Assembly (NCBI RefSeq): GCF_005765165.1
Contig: NZ_VCIW01000022.1
Coordinates: 62,001-126,000, forward strand
Direction of reading: 5' to 3'
DNA length: 64,000 bases
DNA from: Paenibacillus antri
Lineage (GTDB): Bacteria; Bacillota; Bacilli; Paenibacillales; YIM-B00363
Shown here: in pieces, positions 45,732 to 55,070 of the stretch
How positions within the stretch are numbered: position 1 is the first letter of the stretch
Layout: every line of letters starts with the position of its first letter
Program-made: the position numbers and the translations under genes
The notes under the pieces: generated by a model
Seen by the model: the letters and a program-made list of their open reading frames with translations, nothing else
Databases searched by the model: none
What the model was told of the DNA's origin: nothing

Positions 45732-46793
45732 TCAGGTGCTTGCGTCAAGAGAACTGAACTGCAGCATGGCCATGGCGGCCGCTTCGTCGGTAATCAATAC
45801 GTCTTCTTGCCCGTTCTTCAAGACGGCGGCGATCGCTTCCGCCTTGCTTCCGCCGCCGGCGACCGCGATGACGGTCTCCATGCGCTGGATGTCCTCGAGC
45901 CGGAGTCCGACCGTCGGCATCCGATGCACGACTTCTCCGGCCCTGTTGTAGTAGTAGCCGAACGATTCGGCCACCGCGCCGCCCGTGCGGAGCTTCTGAA
46001 TCGTCTCCGCGTCCACTCGTCTTCTGCGAGCCATCTCATAGGCTTCCCCAATGCCGTGCACCGCAATGCGGGCGCGCCGCACAATATCTGCCACTTCGCG
46101 GATATGGGGTTCGCTCATGAGCGTGGCGATCGCCTCTTCGCCGACGTCGTCCGGCACGTGCATCAGCCGGTAGCCGCCGCCCGTGCGCTTCGCCATCGTG
46201 GACGCGATCGTGCCGGACTGCAGCTCGACCCGTTCGCCGAGGCCCCCGCGGGCGGGGACGAACAAGGCGCCCTTCAGGCCTTGCGACGCGCTGAGGTGAT
46301 CGGCGACCTCGACGATCGTCGAGCCGCCGGTGATCGCGACGACGAGCGGCTCGTTGTCCGCGCGTTCCATCGCCGCCGCGGCTCGCGTCAGCTCGGCGGC
46401 GCCCGCCTTGCCGAGCTCCCGCTTCGCGAGCGGGTCGCGGTCGGCGTCGCCCGGGACGACGACGACTTGGCGCAGCCCGAACGCCGCGGCGAGCCGATCC
46501 TCCAGCTCCGCGAGACCGAACCATTCCTTCATCATCGGCTCCATGTCCGCGAGCAGGGAGATGCCGGCATCGCTGACGCGCATGCCCGACGTCTCGATGT
46601 CGACGAGCCCTTGCGACTTCAGAAATTCCGTCTCGGCGCGCAGCACGCGCTCCGACATGCCGAGCGCGGCGGCCAGCGTGCGCCGTCCGACCGCCCCGGC
46701 GTGCCGGAGATGCCTTAGAATCGTATATCGCTTCTTCAAAACGTCCACGACGTCCGGAGCCAACACTCTCTGAATTTCGAGAACGGTCCGCAT
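45732..46793 (-). CDS. cggR: Central glycolytic genes regulator CggR
   Basis: A 353-residue SorC/DeoR-family repressor. The N-terminal HTH (RTLAAALGMSERVLRAETEFLKSQGLVDIE) resembles B. subtilis CggR closely; the C-terminal sugar-binding domain includes VVAITGGSTIVEVADHLS. It should bind the tandem GGGAC operator upstream of its own gene and be relieved by fructose-1,6-bisphosphate, controlling gap, pgk, tpiA and gpmI. ATG 46793 follows GGGGAGGTTCGTC. The gap to the gap gene is 70 bases. Confidence 0.95.
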   Translation of the reverse strand: MRTVLEIQRVLAPDVVDVLKKRYTILRHLRHAGAVGRRTLAAALGMSERVLRAETEFLKSQGLVDIETSGMRVSDAGISLLADMEPMMKEWFGLAELEDRLAAAFGLRQVVVVPGDADRDPLAKRELGKAGAAELTRAAAAMERADNEPLVVAITGGSTIVEVADHLSASQGLKGALFVPARGGLGERVELQSGTIASTMAKRTGGGYRLMHVPDDVGEEAIATLMSEPHIREVADIVRRARIAVHGIGEAYEMARRRRVDAETIQKLRTGGAVAESFGYYYNRAGEVVHRMPTVGLRLEDIQRMETVIAVAGGGSKAEAIAAVLKNGQEDVLITDEAAAMAMLQFSSLDAST

Positions 46794-46901
46794 GACGAAC
46801 CTCCCCTTGCCGCGCCGCGCGCATAACGATCTTCTTCGCGAGCGCTTGACCTTCTCATTTTATCCGGTTCGCGCCGGCGTCAAACGGGGAGGAATCTTTC
46901 T

Positions 46902-46942
46902 GTGGGACCAATTACGTCCCGACCATCCGTTTTCCGTCCCAC
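46902..46942 (-). promoter_or_regulatory. CggR operator upstream of cggR
   Basis: On the minus strand GTGGGAC and CGGGAC occur as direct repeats, and the second is closed by GTCCCAC 7 bases later. This matches the two-half-site layout of the B. subtilis CggR operator. It lies directly downstream of the promoter at 46950-46978. Confidence 0.8.
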
Positions 46943-46949
46943 TAACATC

Positions 46950-46978
46950 ATTTTACTCTAGCGTTTGGAAGGATGCAA
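46950..46978 (-). promoter_or_regulatory. Promoter of the cggR-gap operon
   Basis: TTGCAT (46978-46973) and TAAAAT (46955-46950) with 17-base spacing, placing transcription start at the edge of the CggR operator. Confidence 0.65.
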
Positions 46979-47080
46979 CTCCTTTTCAAAGAAATTTGAC
47001 CCTTCCGGAAAATGGATTTTTTACGGGCTTGCATTTTCTCCGCGGATGTCATATACTTAATTTCGCTGTCACAACAACAC

Positions 47081-47155
47081 GCGCCCGTGGTCCAATGGAT
47101 ATGACGTAGGCCTCCGGAGCCTGAGATCGGGGTTCAATTCCCTGCGGGCGCGCCA
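47081..47155 (+). tRNA. tRNA-Arg (anticodon CCG)
   Basis: A complete cloverleaf: acceptor GCGCCCG/CGGGCGC with encoded CCA at 47153-47155, D arm GTCCAATGGATATGAC, anticodon stem TAGGC/GCCTG with loop CTCCGGA giving anticodon CCG (codon CGG), and T arm GGGGTTCAATTCCC. It is followed by a terminator at 47168-47197. Confidence 0.97.
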
Positions 47156-47167
47156 TACATACCAACA

Positions 47168-47197
47168 AGAGCTTCCGCAATCGCGGGGGCTTTTTTT
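47168..47197 (+). terminator. Terminator of tRNA-Arg
   Basis: AGCTTCCGC-AATC-GCGGGGGCT stem followed by eight T. Confidence 0.85.
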
Positions 47198-47455
47198 TAT
47201 TTGCCCCGCGTGGGGCGTCGGGGCGTTCCGCTTCCGACACACTTCATATAAGGAGGGCCCAGAGGACGAGCCCGGGCGGTGTACCCGCTGCGTCTCTTTC
47301 TAACCTGATTTCTTTTGCTCAGGCAGCAGTCCACTCCAAACACGCAGGCCCATAAGTATTGGAATCAGATTCGAACGAACCGCGTGGTCGCGCGTTACCG
47401 CGAACACCCTACCCGAGCGAAAGAAATGAGGTCGGAAAGACAGCTAGAATCGAAA

Positions 47456-47487
47456 GACGCCGCCCGTCCCGAAGGACGAGCGGCGTC
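47456..47487 (-). terminator. Terminator of the M6 protease gene
   Basis: GACGCCGC...GCGGCGTC with an inner CGTCC/GGACG stem, 14 bases after the protease stop. The T run on the minus strand is short (TTTCGATTCT). Confidence 0.65.
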
Positions 47488-47500
47488 GTCGAACTATCGC

Positions 47501-49894
47501 TTACTTATAAATGAGCACCTGAGCGGCGGAGCGATCGGAAGCTTCGCCGATCACCCCTACCTTCAGCCCGAACTGCGGCAGCAGGCGGCCTGCGTCCGGC
47601 AGCCCGGCGTTCGCGTAATCGGCGCCGTCGTTGAACAGCGGATTATGCGACGCGTTCGGATCCGTAATCGTCAGACCGTAGATAGACGTATAATCGATGT
47701 CCATCTTCTCGCCTTTCTCGAGACCGAACGCGGCGTCGTGGAGCTGGAAGCGCGAAGCGGCAGGCACGCCGTCGCTCCACTTCACGACCTTCTGGTCCGC
47801 GTCCACGAGGCCGAGGAAGCCCTCGCCCGGGTGAATGCCGGTCCAGTTGTCGGTGTACGATTCGTCCACGTACCAGATCAAGAGGCCCGGGTCGTACGAC
47901 ATCAAGCTGTCTCCCCGGAGGATATGCGCCAGTCCGGCGTCGACGCCGTTGTGCGAACGCCACTCGAGCAAGTAATATTGCGCCGCCGTGAACGTTCCCG
48001 TATCGACGGTAAACCCGTCGAGCGCGAACGCCGGCTCCGTCGACGCCTCCGCGCCGTCCGACAGAACCGTCTCGCCGTCGATCGTAACCGCGATGTCGTC
48101 GATGTACCAGCCCATCTCCGAGACGGCGACGTCCGTCCAATAGTTGAAGCGCAGCTCGATCGATTGCCCGGCATAAGCCGAAAGGTCGAACCAGCCCTCG
48201 ACCCAGCCGTTCGAATGGCCGGTGATGCCGTGTCCCGGGTTTTGACCGTAATCGTCCTGCGTCGTCGTCAGGTTGCCCGGAATCGACTCCCAAGCGCCCC
48301 CGCCGGCGCGGACTTGCACGGAACCGAAGTCCCATTGCTCCTCGATCTGATACCACGTCTTGAACGTCAGCGCCGCGCCGGTCGCGCCGGTCAAATCCAG
48401 CGTCGTCGTCATGGACCGATCGAGCTCGTCGCCCCGGCCGCTGTAATATTCGTATTCTCCGCTATACGGAGTGTTGACCGTGACGACCTTATCCGGCAGA
48501 TCGATGCGGACGACGTCGTCGTTCGCGCCTTTCGTGACCGCTTCGTCGAGCGTCGCGACGACGCCGCCCGCAGGGATGTCGTCGATATGGATCGCCGAAC
48601 CCGACAGCCAGTTGCCGCCCAGATTCGCTTGCAGGAATTCCTTCGACCAGGCGCTGAAGCCCGTCGGTTCGGTGCCCGGCACCGCGCCGGCCCAAGAGCC
48701 GCTGGACATGATCGACCAGTATCCGACCGCTTCGCCTTGTCCCGAATAGATCGTGTCGTATTCGTCCGGAAGCCCGAGATCGTGGCCGTACTCGTGCGCG
48801 AAGACGCCCGCCGCGCCGTCCGCCGGCTGAATCGTGTAGTCGTACGCGCCCATCAAGCCGCCCCAATACGGCACGCTCGCCGTCGTGCCCGGCAGCGTCG
48901 CCACGCCGCCCAGGTTCGAGCGATGCGACCAGACGGCGTCTCCGCCGAGGGCGCCGCCCCCGGCTTCCTCGCCGACCGAGGAATGGACGACCATCAGATG
49001 GTCGACGAGTCCGTCCGGCTCGCGCAGGTCTCCGTCGCCGTCCAGATCGTACCGATCCTCTTGATCGTACGAAGCGAGATCGATCGACGGATCCGCCGCC
49101 GCGGCCAGGAGCGCTTCCTGCACCAACGCGCGAGGACGAATGTCGTTATCGTCCGGTCCCGGATAGTTCGCCCCGTAATACGAGGACGGCTGGCTCGCCA
49201 TATACCAGCCGGCTACTTCGCCCTCCACCGTATAGCTGCCGCCGGATTGCGCTTCATAATATTGCTTCATGGAGGTCAAGCGCTCGCCGTTCGGGCCTGC
49301 ATAGCCGTCCGCGCCGAACACCATATCCTCGTAGTGCGATTTTAAGTATTCGTCATAATACATATCCGTCTCCTCCGGCGCGATGGCGTTCGCCGGGAAG
49401 TCCGGGTATTCGATCAAGAGCACGAGCACGCGGTCGGTCACGCGTCCCCCGTTCCAAGCCTCCGCCTGCGCGGAAGGGACGACGTTCTTCTTGGCTTGCC
49501 CGAGCTTGTTCCCGCTCCCGCGAGTCAACCCGTTCGCGAGCAGCTTCTCCTCCATCGCGCGATCCCGCTTCGTCTGCCGCGACTGCAGTTCGCCGTCTTG
49601 CGCGGCGTCCGCGGCGGCCTGCGCCTTCGCGCGAAGGAAAGAGCTCACGGCCGCCTGCGCTTCGGCCGGCGTGGCGTTCGCCGCGATGCGGCCGTCCGCC
49701 TTCAGCATCGCGACGAGCCGGTCTTCGTTCGCGATCGCGAGATCGAACGCCCCGGCCCCGGCGGAACCGGAACCCGACAGCGTCGGCGAAGCGGAGGAAC
49801 CGGCGGCGAATGCGCCCGGCAGCGCGCCGGCGCCGGCCGAACCGATTCCGAGTGACAGGGCGAGTGCAGCAGAAAGCAGCTTCTTACGTTTCAT
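47501..49894 (-). CDS. inhA: Immune inhibitor A-type secreted metalloprotease (M6)
   Basis: A 797-residue exported zinc protease. A signal peptide covers about residues 1-31 (KKLLSAALALSLGIGSAGAGALPGAFA). A propeptide-like region leads to the M6 core with HEYGHDLGLPDEYD (H367, H371) and a calcium-binding-type DLDGDGDL at about 283-290. C-terminal beta-sandwich repeats (YYSGRGDELDRSM, FNYWTDVAVSEMGWYIDDI) match InhA. Such proteases degrade host or environmental proteins, including antimicrobial peptides. ATG 49894 follows GGGAGGGAACTT. It is monocistronic, bounded by its own terminator. Confidence 0.93.
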   Translation of the reverse strand: MKRKKLLSAALALSLGIGSAGAGALPGAFAAGSSASPTLSGSGSAGAGAFDLAIANEDRLVAMLKADGRIAANATPAEAQAAVSSFLRAKAQAAADAAQDGELQSRQTKRDRAMEEKLLANGLTRGSGNKLGQAKKNVVPSAQAEAWNGGRVTDRVLVLLIEYPDFPANAIAPEETDMYYDEYLKSHYEDMVFGADGYAGPNGERLTSMKQYYEAQSGGSYTVEGEVAGWYMASQPSSYYGANYPGPDDNDIRPRALVQEALLAAAADPSIDLASYDQEDRYDLDGDGDLREPDGLVDHLMVVHSSVGEEAGGGALGGDAVWSHRSNLGGVATLPGTTASVPYWGGLMGAYDYTIQPADGAAGVFAHEYGHDLGLPDEYDTIYSGQGEAVGYWSIMSSGSWAGAVPGTEPTGFSAWSKEFLQANLGGNWLSGSAIHIDDIPAGGVVATLDEAVTKGANDDVVRIDLPDKVVTVNTPYSGEYEYYSGRGDELDRSMTTTLDLTGATGAALTFKTWYQIEEQWDFGSVQVRAGGGAWESIPGNLTTTQDDYGQNPGHGITGHSNGWVEGWFDLSAYAGQSIELRFNYWTDVAVSEMGWYIDDIAVTIDGETVLSDGAEASTEPAFALDGFTVDTGTFTAAQYYLLEWRSHNGVDAGLAHILRGDSLMSYDPGLLIWYVDESYTDNWTGIHPGEGFLGLVDADQKVVKWSDGVPAASRFQLHDAAFGLEKGEKMDIDYTSIYGLTITDPNASHNPLFNDGADYANAGLPDAGRLLPQFGLKVGVIGEASDRSAAQVLIYK

Positions 49895-50087
49895 AAGTTC
49901 CCTCCCGAAGATTAGCTAGTAGCCAGGATTCAGAAATTCGGTTTTTCGGCACCAACTCCTCCATCGAAATTTGTCGAATATTCAAAATAATCCCAAAGTC
50001 CTGCAACAACCTCTCATCCCCCCTTATCCAGCTCCTCCCATAGTCTCAGGGGGTGCAGGCCCTAACGAACCGGGCGAACAAATTCTC

Positions 50088-50127
50088 TTTGACCAATTTT
50101 GACTTTTACGCCGGATTGGGGTAATAT
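50088..50127 (+). promoter_or_regulatory. clpP promoter with CtsR-type operator
   Basis: TTTGACC-AAT-TTTGACT (50088-50104) is the inverse of the CtsR heptad repeat GGTCAAANANGGTCAAA with one mismatch. It overlaps a -35 box TTGACT (50099-50104); TAATAT (50122-50127) is the -10 box at 17-base spacing. This implies heat-shock control by CtsR. Confidence 0.8.
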
Positions 50128-50176
50128 GTTTTTGGCAACACTAGTCTGGAATGGATGATCGGAGGATGAGACGCTT

Positions 50177-50767
50177 ATGAACATGAATTTGGTCCCTATG
50201 GTCGTGGAGCAGACGAACCGCGGCGAACGTGCTTATGATATTTACTCCCGGTTGCTGAAAGACCGCATTATTTTCCTGGGAACGCCGGTGAACGACGTCG
50301 TGGCGAACAGCATTATCGCCCAACTGCTGTTCCTGGCTGCGGACGACCCGGAGAAGGACATCAGCCTCTACATCAACAGCCCGGGCGGTTCGATCACGTC
50401 GGGCATGGCGATTTTCGATACGATGCAATTCATTAAACCGGACGTCTCGACGATTTGCGTCGGCATGGCGGCGTCCATGGGCGCGTTCTTGCTCGCGGCC
50501 GGCGCCAAGGGCAAGCGTTACTCGCTCCCGAACGGCGAAGTAATGATCCATCAGCCCCTCGGCGGCGCCGAAGGGCAAGCGTCCGACATCGAGATCCGCG
50601 CGAAGCGCATTCTCAAGATGCGCGACAAGCTGAACGGCATCTTGTCCGAGCGTACGGGTCAACCGTTGGAACGGATCGAGAAGGACACCGACCGCGACTA
50701 CTTCATGTCGGCCGCGGAAGCGAAGGAATACGGCTTGATCGACAAGGTCATCGAGAAAATCCAATAA
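50177..50767 (+). CDS. clpP: ATP-dependent Clp protease proteolytic subunit
   Basis: A 196-residue serine peptidase forming the tetradecameric Clp core. The catalytic triad is S100 (GMAASMGAF), H125 (MIHQPLGG) and D174. It works with ClpX or ClpC, including on proteins carrying the tmRNA tag. ATG 50177 has GGAGG eleven bases upstream; a second Met two residues later is possible. It is monocistronic, with a terminator at 50772-50812. Confidence 0.98.
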   Translation: MNMNLVPMVVEQTNRGERAYDIYSRLLKDRIIFLGTPVNDVVANSIIAQLLFLAADDPEKDISLYINSPGGSITSGMAIFDTMQFIKPDVSTICVGMAASMGAFLLAAGAKGKRYSLPNGEVMIHQPLGGAEGQASDIEIRAKRILKMRDKLNGILSERTGQPLERIEKDTDRDYFMSAAEAKEYGLIDKVIEKIQ

Positions 50768-50771
50768 TCGG

Positions 50772-50812
50772 AAAACCCCTGCGTCGCTCCTTCGAGCGGC
50801 ACAGGGGTTTTT
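50772..50812 (+). terminator. Terminator of clpP
   Basis: AAAACCCCTG...CAGGGGTTTTTA stem with an inner CGCTC/GAGCG pairing, right after the clpP stop. Confidence 0.85.
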
Positions 50813-50853
50813 ATTAGCGGCTCATTGCCGCGGAACACTCCGCCGGCGTATAC

Positions 50854-50894
50854 GAAAAAGCCGCTCCGCCCTCCAGAAGAGGACGAAGCGGCTC
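50854..50894 (-). terminator. Terminator of the SIMPL-domain gene
   Basis: AGCCGCT/AGCGGCT with a partly paired interior, followed on the minus strand by TTTTTCG, twelve bases past the stop at 50906. Confidence 0.75.
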
Positions 50895-50905
50895 GGATCC
50901 GACCG

Positions 50906-51688
50906 CTATTGCATCTCGTACGTGACGCTGACCGTCGTCGTCACTTCCATCTCGCCCGGCTGCACCGACGTCGAGGCGCCGCCCGCATCTGCCGCGAACT
51001 CCGCTTTCGCCAACGGATAATACGGCGGCGGGGCGCTGCCGACGCTGCCCTGCTGGACGTGAATAACGCCCTTCACCGAGCGGCCTGCCGCCTTCGCGAT
51101 CGCGTCCGCCTTCAGCTTCGCGTTCGCCATCGCCTTCTCGATCGCCTGAATTTCGTAAGCGTCCGACTTCTCCGTGCCGAATTGGATGCCGTTCACGCGG
51201 TTCGCGCCCGCCTTCGACACCGCGTCGAGCAGCTTGCCGATGCCGTCCAGGTCGCGGTACGACACCGTGACCGTGTGGTCGGCCGTATACCCCACCAGCG
51301 TCGACTGTCCCTTATCCGACCAGTTATACTCCGGCTGGACGTAGAAACCGCTCGTCTTGATGTCCTTCGGCGCGATGCCGAACTGCTCCTTCAGCGCCTT
51401 CTCGACCGCCGCGAACGCCGTCGCGTTCGCCGTCTGCGCCTCGTTCGCCGTCTTTCCCTTCGTCGACACGCCGAAGCTGACGTACGCGATATCCGGCTGG
51501 ATCGCGATCGTGCCCTGCCCCGATACGGAAATCGTCCGCTGAGCCGTCGACGCCGCCGTCGTCTCCGCCGCCATCGCCGTGCCTCCCTTCGCCGAATCGA
51601 CGATCGCCGGCCCGTACACCGGCGCCGCCGCCAACATCGCGCCCGCGATTCCCGCGATCGCCCACCGCTTCCACGCTGCCCCGTTCAT
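50906..51688 (-). CDS. SIMPL-domain (DUF541) exported protein
   Basis: A 260-residue protein with a signal peptide (AIAGIAGAMLAAAPVYGPAIV) and the SIMPL fold from about residue 50: ISVSGQGTIAIQPDIAYVSFGV, the central GYTADHTVTVSYRDLDGIGKLLDAV, and IEKAMANAKLKADAIAKAAGR near the end. Members form ring-like oligomers in the periplasm or envelope; their role is unclear. ATG 51688 follows GGAAGGGG. It has its own terminator. Confidence 0.88.
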   Translation of the reverse strand: MNGAAWKRWAIAGIAGAMLAAAPVYGPAIVDSAKGGTAMAAETTAASTAQRTISVSGQGTIAIQPDIAYVSFGVSTKGKTANEAQTANATAFAAVEKALKEQFGIAPKDIKTSGFYVQPEYNWSDKGQSTLVGYTADHTVTVSYRDLDGIGKLLDAVSKAGANRVNGIQFGTEKSDAYEIQAIEKAMANAKLKADAIAKAAGRSVKGVIHVQQGSVGSAPPPYYPLAKAEFAADAGGASTSVQPGEMEVTTTVSVTYEMQ

Positions 51689-51804
51689 CCGAAAAACCCC
51701 TTCCTCGTTCGAAAATGGTCTGAATGTTCAGATCTTATCCTTCTAGACGGAAAGTCCCGGATGAAGGTTGCCAAGCCGAAAAAGATTTTCGGCGTCGCAG
51801 GGGC

Positions 51805-52590
51805 CTATTCCGCCAACGTCATGATGACGGCGTCTCCCTCGGTGACGACGACCGTATGCTCGAACTGTACGACGAGGCTGTTGTCCGGCACGAGCAGCGC
51901 CCAGCCGTCGTCGCCTTCGTTCACGTTCGTCGCGCCCGTCGAGAGGAACGGCTCGATCGCGATGACGACGCCCTTCTTGAGCAGCCGCCGCTCCCGCGGA
52001 TCCGGGTAATTAAATACGTGGCTCGGCTCCTCGTGCAGCTGCCGTCCGAGACCGTGTCCCGTCAAATTCCGGATGACGGTGTAGCCGTTGTTCTGCGCTT
52101 CCCGCAGCACGGCGCGCCCGATCTCGCTCAGCTTGCCGCCCGCTTTCGCCTTGCCGATGCCGGCGAACAGCGCCCGCTCGCACGCGGCGAGAATGCGCAG
52201 CTTCTCCGCGTAAGGATGCTCCGGCGAGAAGCTTTTATACGCATCCGGCTTCGTCCCGCATACCATCGTAGAGCCCGTATCCGAGTAGAAGCCGTCCAAC
52301 ACCGCCGACACGTCGACGTTGACCAAGTCGCCAGCCTTCAAACGGTTCTCCCCCGGAATGCCGTGCGCCACGCACTTGTTCACGCTGATGCACGTCGCGC
52401 CCGGGAAGTCGTACATCGTCTGAGGCCCCGAGACGGCGCCGTGCGCCTTCAGCACGTTCTCCCCGATGCGATCCAATTCTAATGTCGTGATCCCCGGCTC
52501 CACCGCCGCCAGCATCGCCTCGCGCGCCGCGGCGACGGCCCGTCCCGCGCGGCGAAGTCCGGCCCATTCCTGTTCCGAAGTAACGATCAT
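51805..52590 (-). CDS. map: Methionine aminopeptidase, type I
   Basis: A 261-residue metallopeptidase that removes initiator Met. The five metal ligands are visible: two Asp in VNVDVSAVLDGFYSDTG, His in GHGLGRQLHEEP, Glu in AIEPFLS and Glu in QFEHTVVV. This locus is outside the ribosomal-protein cluster where Firmicutes keep their main map, so it is probably a second enzyme. ATG 52590 follows AGGAGGGCTTGGACGA. Confidence 0.93.
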   Translation of the reverse strand: MIVTSEQEWAGLRRAGRAVAAAREAMLAAVEPGITTLELDRIGENVLKAHGAVSGPQTMYDFPGATCISVNKCVAHGIPGENRLKAGDLVNVDVSAVLDGFYSDTGSTMVCGTKPDAYKSFSPEHPYAEKLRILAACERALFAGIGKAKAGGKLSEIGRAVLREAQNNGYTVIRNLTGHGLGRQLHEEPSHVFNYPDPRERRLLKKGVVIAIEPFLSTGATNVNEGDDGWALLVPDNSLVVQFEHTVVVTEGDAVIMTLAE

Positions 52591-52701
52591 TCGTCCAAGC
52601 CCTCCTGTTCGTTGAAAAAAGCTCCGTCTTCCAGTATATTCACCGGAATCGAAGCCGACGTTCGTCTCTATAAGTAAACTATCCCGAAGTCGTTACACCC
52701 G

Positions 52702-52727
52702 AAAAAAAGCTCCCGGATCCCGGAAGC
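52702..52727 (-). terminator. Terminator after the HPr-family gene
   Basis: GCTTCCGG-GAT-CCGGGAGC stem followed by TTTTTTT on the minus strand, ending the rapZ-yvcK-whiA-HPr transcript. Confidence 0.85.
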
Positions 52728-52735
52728 CTCTTGAC

Positions 52736-53005
52736 CTATTGATTTTCCAGTTCTTCCTTGCTGACCAATGCTACTAAAGCGTTTACAGCCTGCTCTGCGT
52801 CGGAGCCCTCTGCGCTTATGTGGATTTCCGTGCCGGAGCTGATCGCCAAACTCATGATACCCATGATGCTCTTCGCGTTAACTTTCTTCTCATCCTTCTC
52901 GACAAACACCTCGGATGAAAATTTATTCGCTTCTTGCACGAATAGAGCCGCGGGTCTAGCGTGGAGACCGGTTTTTAGTTTCACGACCACTGGCTGTCTC
53001 GTCAT
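52736..53005 (-). CDS. HPr-family phosphocarrier in the Crh position
   Basis: An 89-residue HPr-like protein. It sits after whiA, exactly where B. subtilis has crh, and most of the sequence resembles Crh (VVVKLKTGLHARPAALFVQEANKF; NAKSIMGIMSLAISSGTEI). The regulatory S46 for HPr kinase is present. Unlike B. subtilis Crh, which has Gln at position 15, this protein keeps H15, the PTS phosphorylation site. It could therefore serve both in sugar transport and in CcpA-dependent catabolite control. The start at 53005 has GGGGG about twelve bases upstream. Confidence 0.92.
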   Translation of the reverse strand: MTRQPVVVKLKTGLHARPAALFVQEANKFSSEVFVEKDEKKVNAKSIMGIMSLAISSGTEIHISAEGSDAEQAVNALVALVSKEELENQ

Positions 53006-53119
53006 TGGATTCGATATCCCCCTAACCGTAAATATACCATTACGCAACGGTTTACCACGAAGTTTTCATTATTATAGCACTTTTCCGACCCTTGCACTAG
53101 AATCAAACCGGGAAACGGC

Positions 53120-54052
53120 TTAATTTCTCAATTTTTCTGCCATTTCATCGATTTTTCGCAGTCTGTGATTGACCCCGGATTTGCTGACGCTGCCTTTCAG
53201 CATCGCGCCGACTTCCTTCAGGTTCAGGTCGGGATATTGCAGCCGAATGACCGCGACCTCGCGCAGCTTCTCCGGCAGGCTGTCCAAGCCGACTTCTTGC
53301 TCCAGGAGCTTTATGTTCTCGATCTGCCGCACGGCGGCGCCGATCGTCTTATTCAGGTTCGCGGTTTCGCAGTTGACGATCCGATTGACGGAATTGCGCA
53401 TATCCCGCATGATCCGGACGTCCTCGAACTTCAGCAGCGCTTGGTGGGCGCCGACTACGCTGAGCATTTCGATGATTTTCTCGCCTTCTTTGATGTAAAG
53501 CACGTACCCTTTCTTCCGTTCGATGCAGCGAGCGTTCAGGTGGAACTTGTTGGCCAGCTCGCACAACGCGTCGCAATGCTCCTCGTACATGGAGGCGATC
53601 TCCAGATGGTACGACGACCCTTCCGGATTGTTGACCGAGCCCCCGGCGAGGAACGCCCCCCGCAAATACGAGCGGCGGCAGCAAGCGTTCTTAATGATGT
53701 CCGGCTCGATGCCGGGCGTGAATTGAAACCCTTGGCCTTCCTTGATAATCTGGAGCGATCGAAGCAGCTCCTCGACTCCGGCCGGCACGCGAACCATATA
53801 GATGTTGTTCTTCTTGAGGCGCATCTTCTTGCGGACGAGCACCTCGGCGTGCAGACGATACGTGCGCTTGAGCAGCGTAAAGATGCGTCGGGCGATCGCG
53901 GCGTTCTCCGTGGTGATGTCGAGGGCGATGCGGCCGCCCGCGATGCGCATCGAGCCGTTCATGCGAATCAACGCCGACAGCTCGGCTTTCGCGCAGCACT
54001 CGTCCACTTCGATCATCGTTAATTCTTTCTTCGTTTGGGCGGCGAACGACAT
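53120..54052 (-). CDS. whiA: DNA-binding protein WhiA
   Basis: A 310-residue regulator with an N-terminal LAGLIDADG-like domain (residues about 20-190, including [29 protein letters not shown]) and a C-terminal HTH ([28 protein letters not shown]). In Firmicutes it influences cell division, chromosome segregation and metabolism. ATG 54052 follows GGGGAGACGAGA. It lies between yvcK and the HPr gene, the conserved order. Confidence 0.96.
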   Translation of the reverse strand: MSFAAQTKKELTMIEVDECCAKAELSALIRMNGSMRIAGGRIALDITTENAAIARRIFTLLKRTYRLHAEVLVRKKMRLKKNNIYMVRVPAGVEELLRSLQIIKEGQGFQFTPGIEPDIIKNACCRRSYLRGAFLAGGSVNNPEGSSYHLEIASMYEEHCDALCELANKFHLNARCIERKKGYVLYIKEGEKIIEMLSVVGAHQALLKFEDVRIMRDMRNSVNRIVNCETANLNKTIGAAVRQIENIKLLEQEVGLDSLPEKLREVAVIRLQYPDLNLKEVGAMLKGSVSKSGVNHRLRKIDEMAEKLRN

Positions 54053-54077
54053 TCTCGTCTCCCCTTCCGTCTCCCGT

Positions 54078-55055
54078 TTATTGACCGATCGCAAGCCGAT
54101 AAATATGGTGGCTCAGCTTGTTCGCGTCGTGCCGCAGCACGCCTTGGAACAAGATCAGCTCGTCGGCGATCGTCCGGTAGCCGAGCGCCGCCAGCGTCTC
54201 GAGGTCGAGGCGCACGACGTCGGCTCCCTTCTCCGCGTATAAGCTGCGCACGCGGCGCGGGATGTCGCTATTATTGACGATGACGGTGTCGAACAACGGG
54301 CCGCCCACATGGCCGGCGATCGCGTTCACGTGATCCGCGACCGAATAGCCGTCGGTTTCCCCGGGCTGCGTCATCACGTTGCAGATGTACACCTTCGCCG
54401 CGTCGGAGGCGCGGATCGCGTCCGTGATGCCCGGCACGAGCAGGTTCGGAATGATGCTCGTGTACAAGCTTCCCGGACCGAGCACGATCGCGTCGGCTTC
54501 GCGAATCGCTTCGATCGCCTCCGGCAGCGGCTCCACGTCGGGCGGAAGCAGGGAGACGCGTTCGATGCGTCCGCCGTACTTCGTAATCTTCGATTCGCCT
54601 TCGACGACCGCGCCGTCCGCCATCCTGGCCGACAGCACGATGGAATCGTGCGAAGCCGGCAGGACGCTGCCCCGCACCGCAAGGACGCGGCTCAGCTCGC
54701 GGACGCCCGTGACGAAGTCGCCGGTGATGTCCCGCAGCGCTGCCAAAATTAAGTTACCCAAACTGTGCCCGGCCAATCCGGTACCGTTCGAGAAGCGATA
54801 CTGCAGCATCTCGCTGAGCAGCGGCTCCGACTCGGCTAGCGCGCTGATGACGCTGCGGATATCGCCGGGGGGCGGCATCTGCAGCTCGTCGCGCAGGCGG
54901 CCGGAGCTGCCGCCGTCGTCGGCGACGGTGACGATCGCGGTAATGTCGACCGGCTTCTTCTTCAGACCCCGGAGCATGACCGAGAGCCCCGTGCCGCCGC
55001 CGATGACGACGACGCGCGGGTTCGCTTCGTCCTTCGCCGCAGGTGGGTTCTTCAA
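54078..55055 (-). CDS. yvcK: Gluconeogenesis factor YvcK (CofD-like)
   Basis: A 325-residue UDP-sugar-binding protein needed for growth on gluconeogenic carbon and for cell-wall control. It begins [23 protein letters not shown]; the conserved [13 protein letters not shown] follows, and [17 protein letters not shown] is in the centre. A TTG start at 55055 after GGAGGGGGGCGC is used. It is 15 bases downstream of rapZ. Confidence 0.95.
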   Translation of the reverse strand: MKNPPAAKDEANPRVVVIGGGTGLSVMLRGLKKKPVDITAIVTVADDGGSSGRLRDELQMPPPGDIRSVISALAESEPLLSEMLQYRFSNGTGLAGHSLGNLILAALRDITGDFVTGVRELSRVLAVRGSVLPASHDSIVLSARMADGAVVEGESKITKYGGRIERVSLLPPDVEPLPEAIEAIREADAIVLGPGSLYTSIIPNLLVPGITDAIRASDAAKVYICNVMTQPGETDGYSVADHVNAIAGHVGGPLFDTVIVNNSDIPRRVRSLYAEKGADVVRLDLETLAALGYRTIADELILFQGVLRHDANKLSHHIYRLAIGQ

Positions 55056-55070
55056 GCGCCCCCCTCCCTT

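Larger units (their letters stand above)
47156..47500. other. Gap between tRNA-Arg and the M6 protease gene
   Basis: About 345 bases, holding the tRNA terminator (47168-47197) and the protease terminator (47456-47487). No convincing gene or repeat in the middle. Confidence 0.5.
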
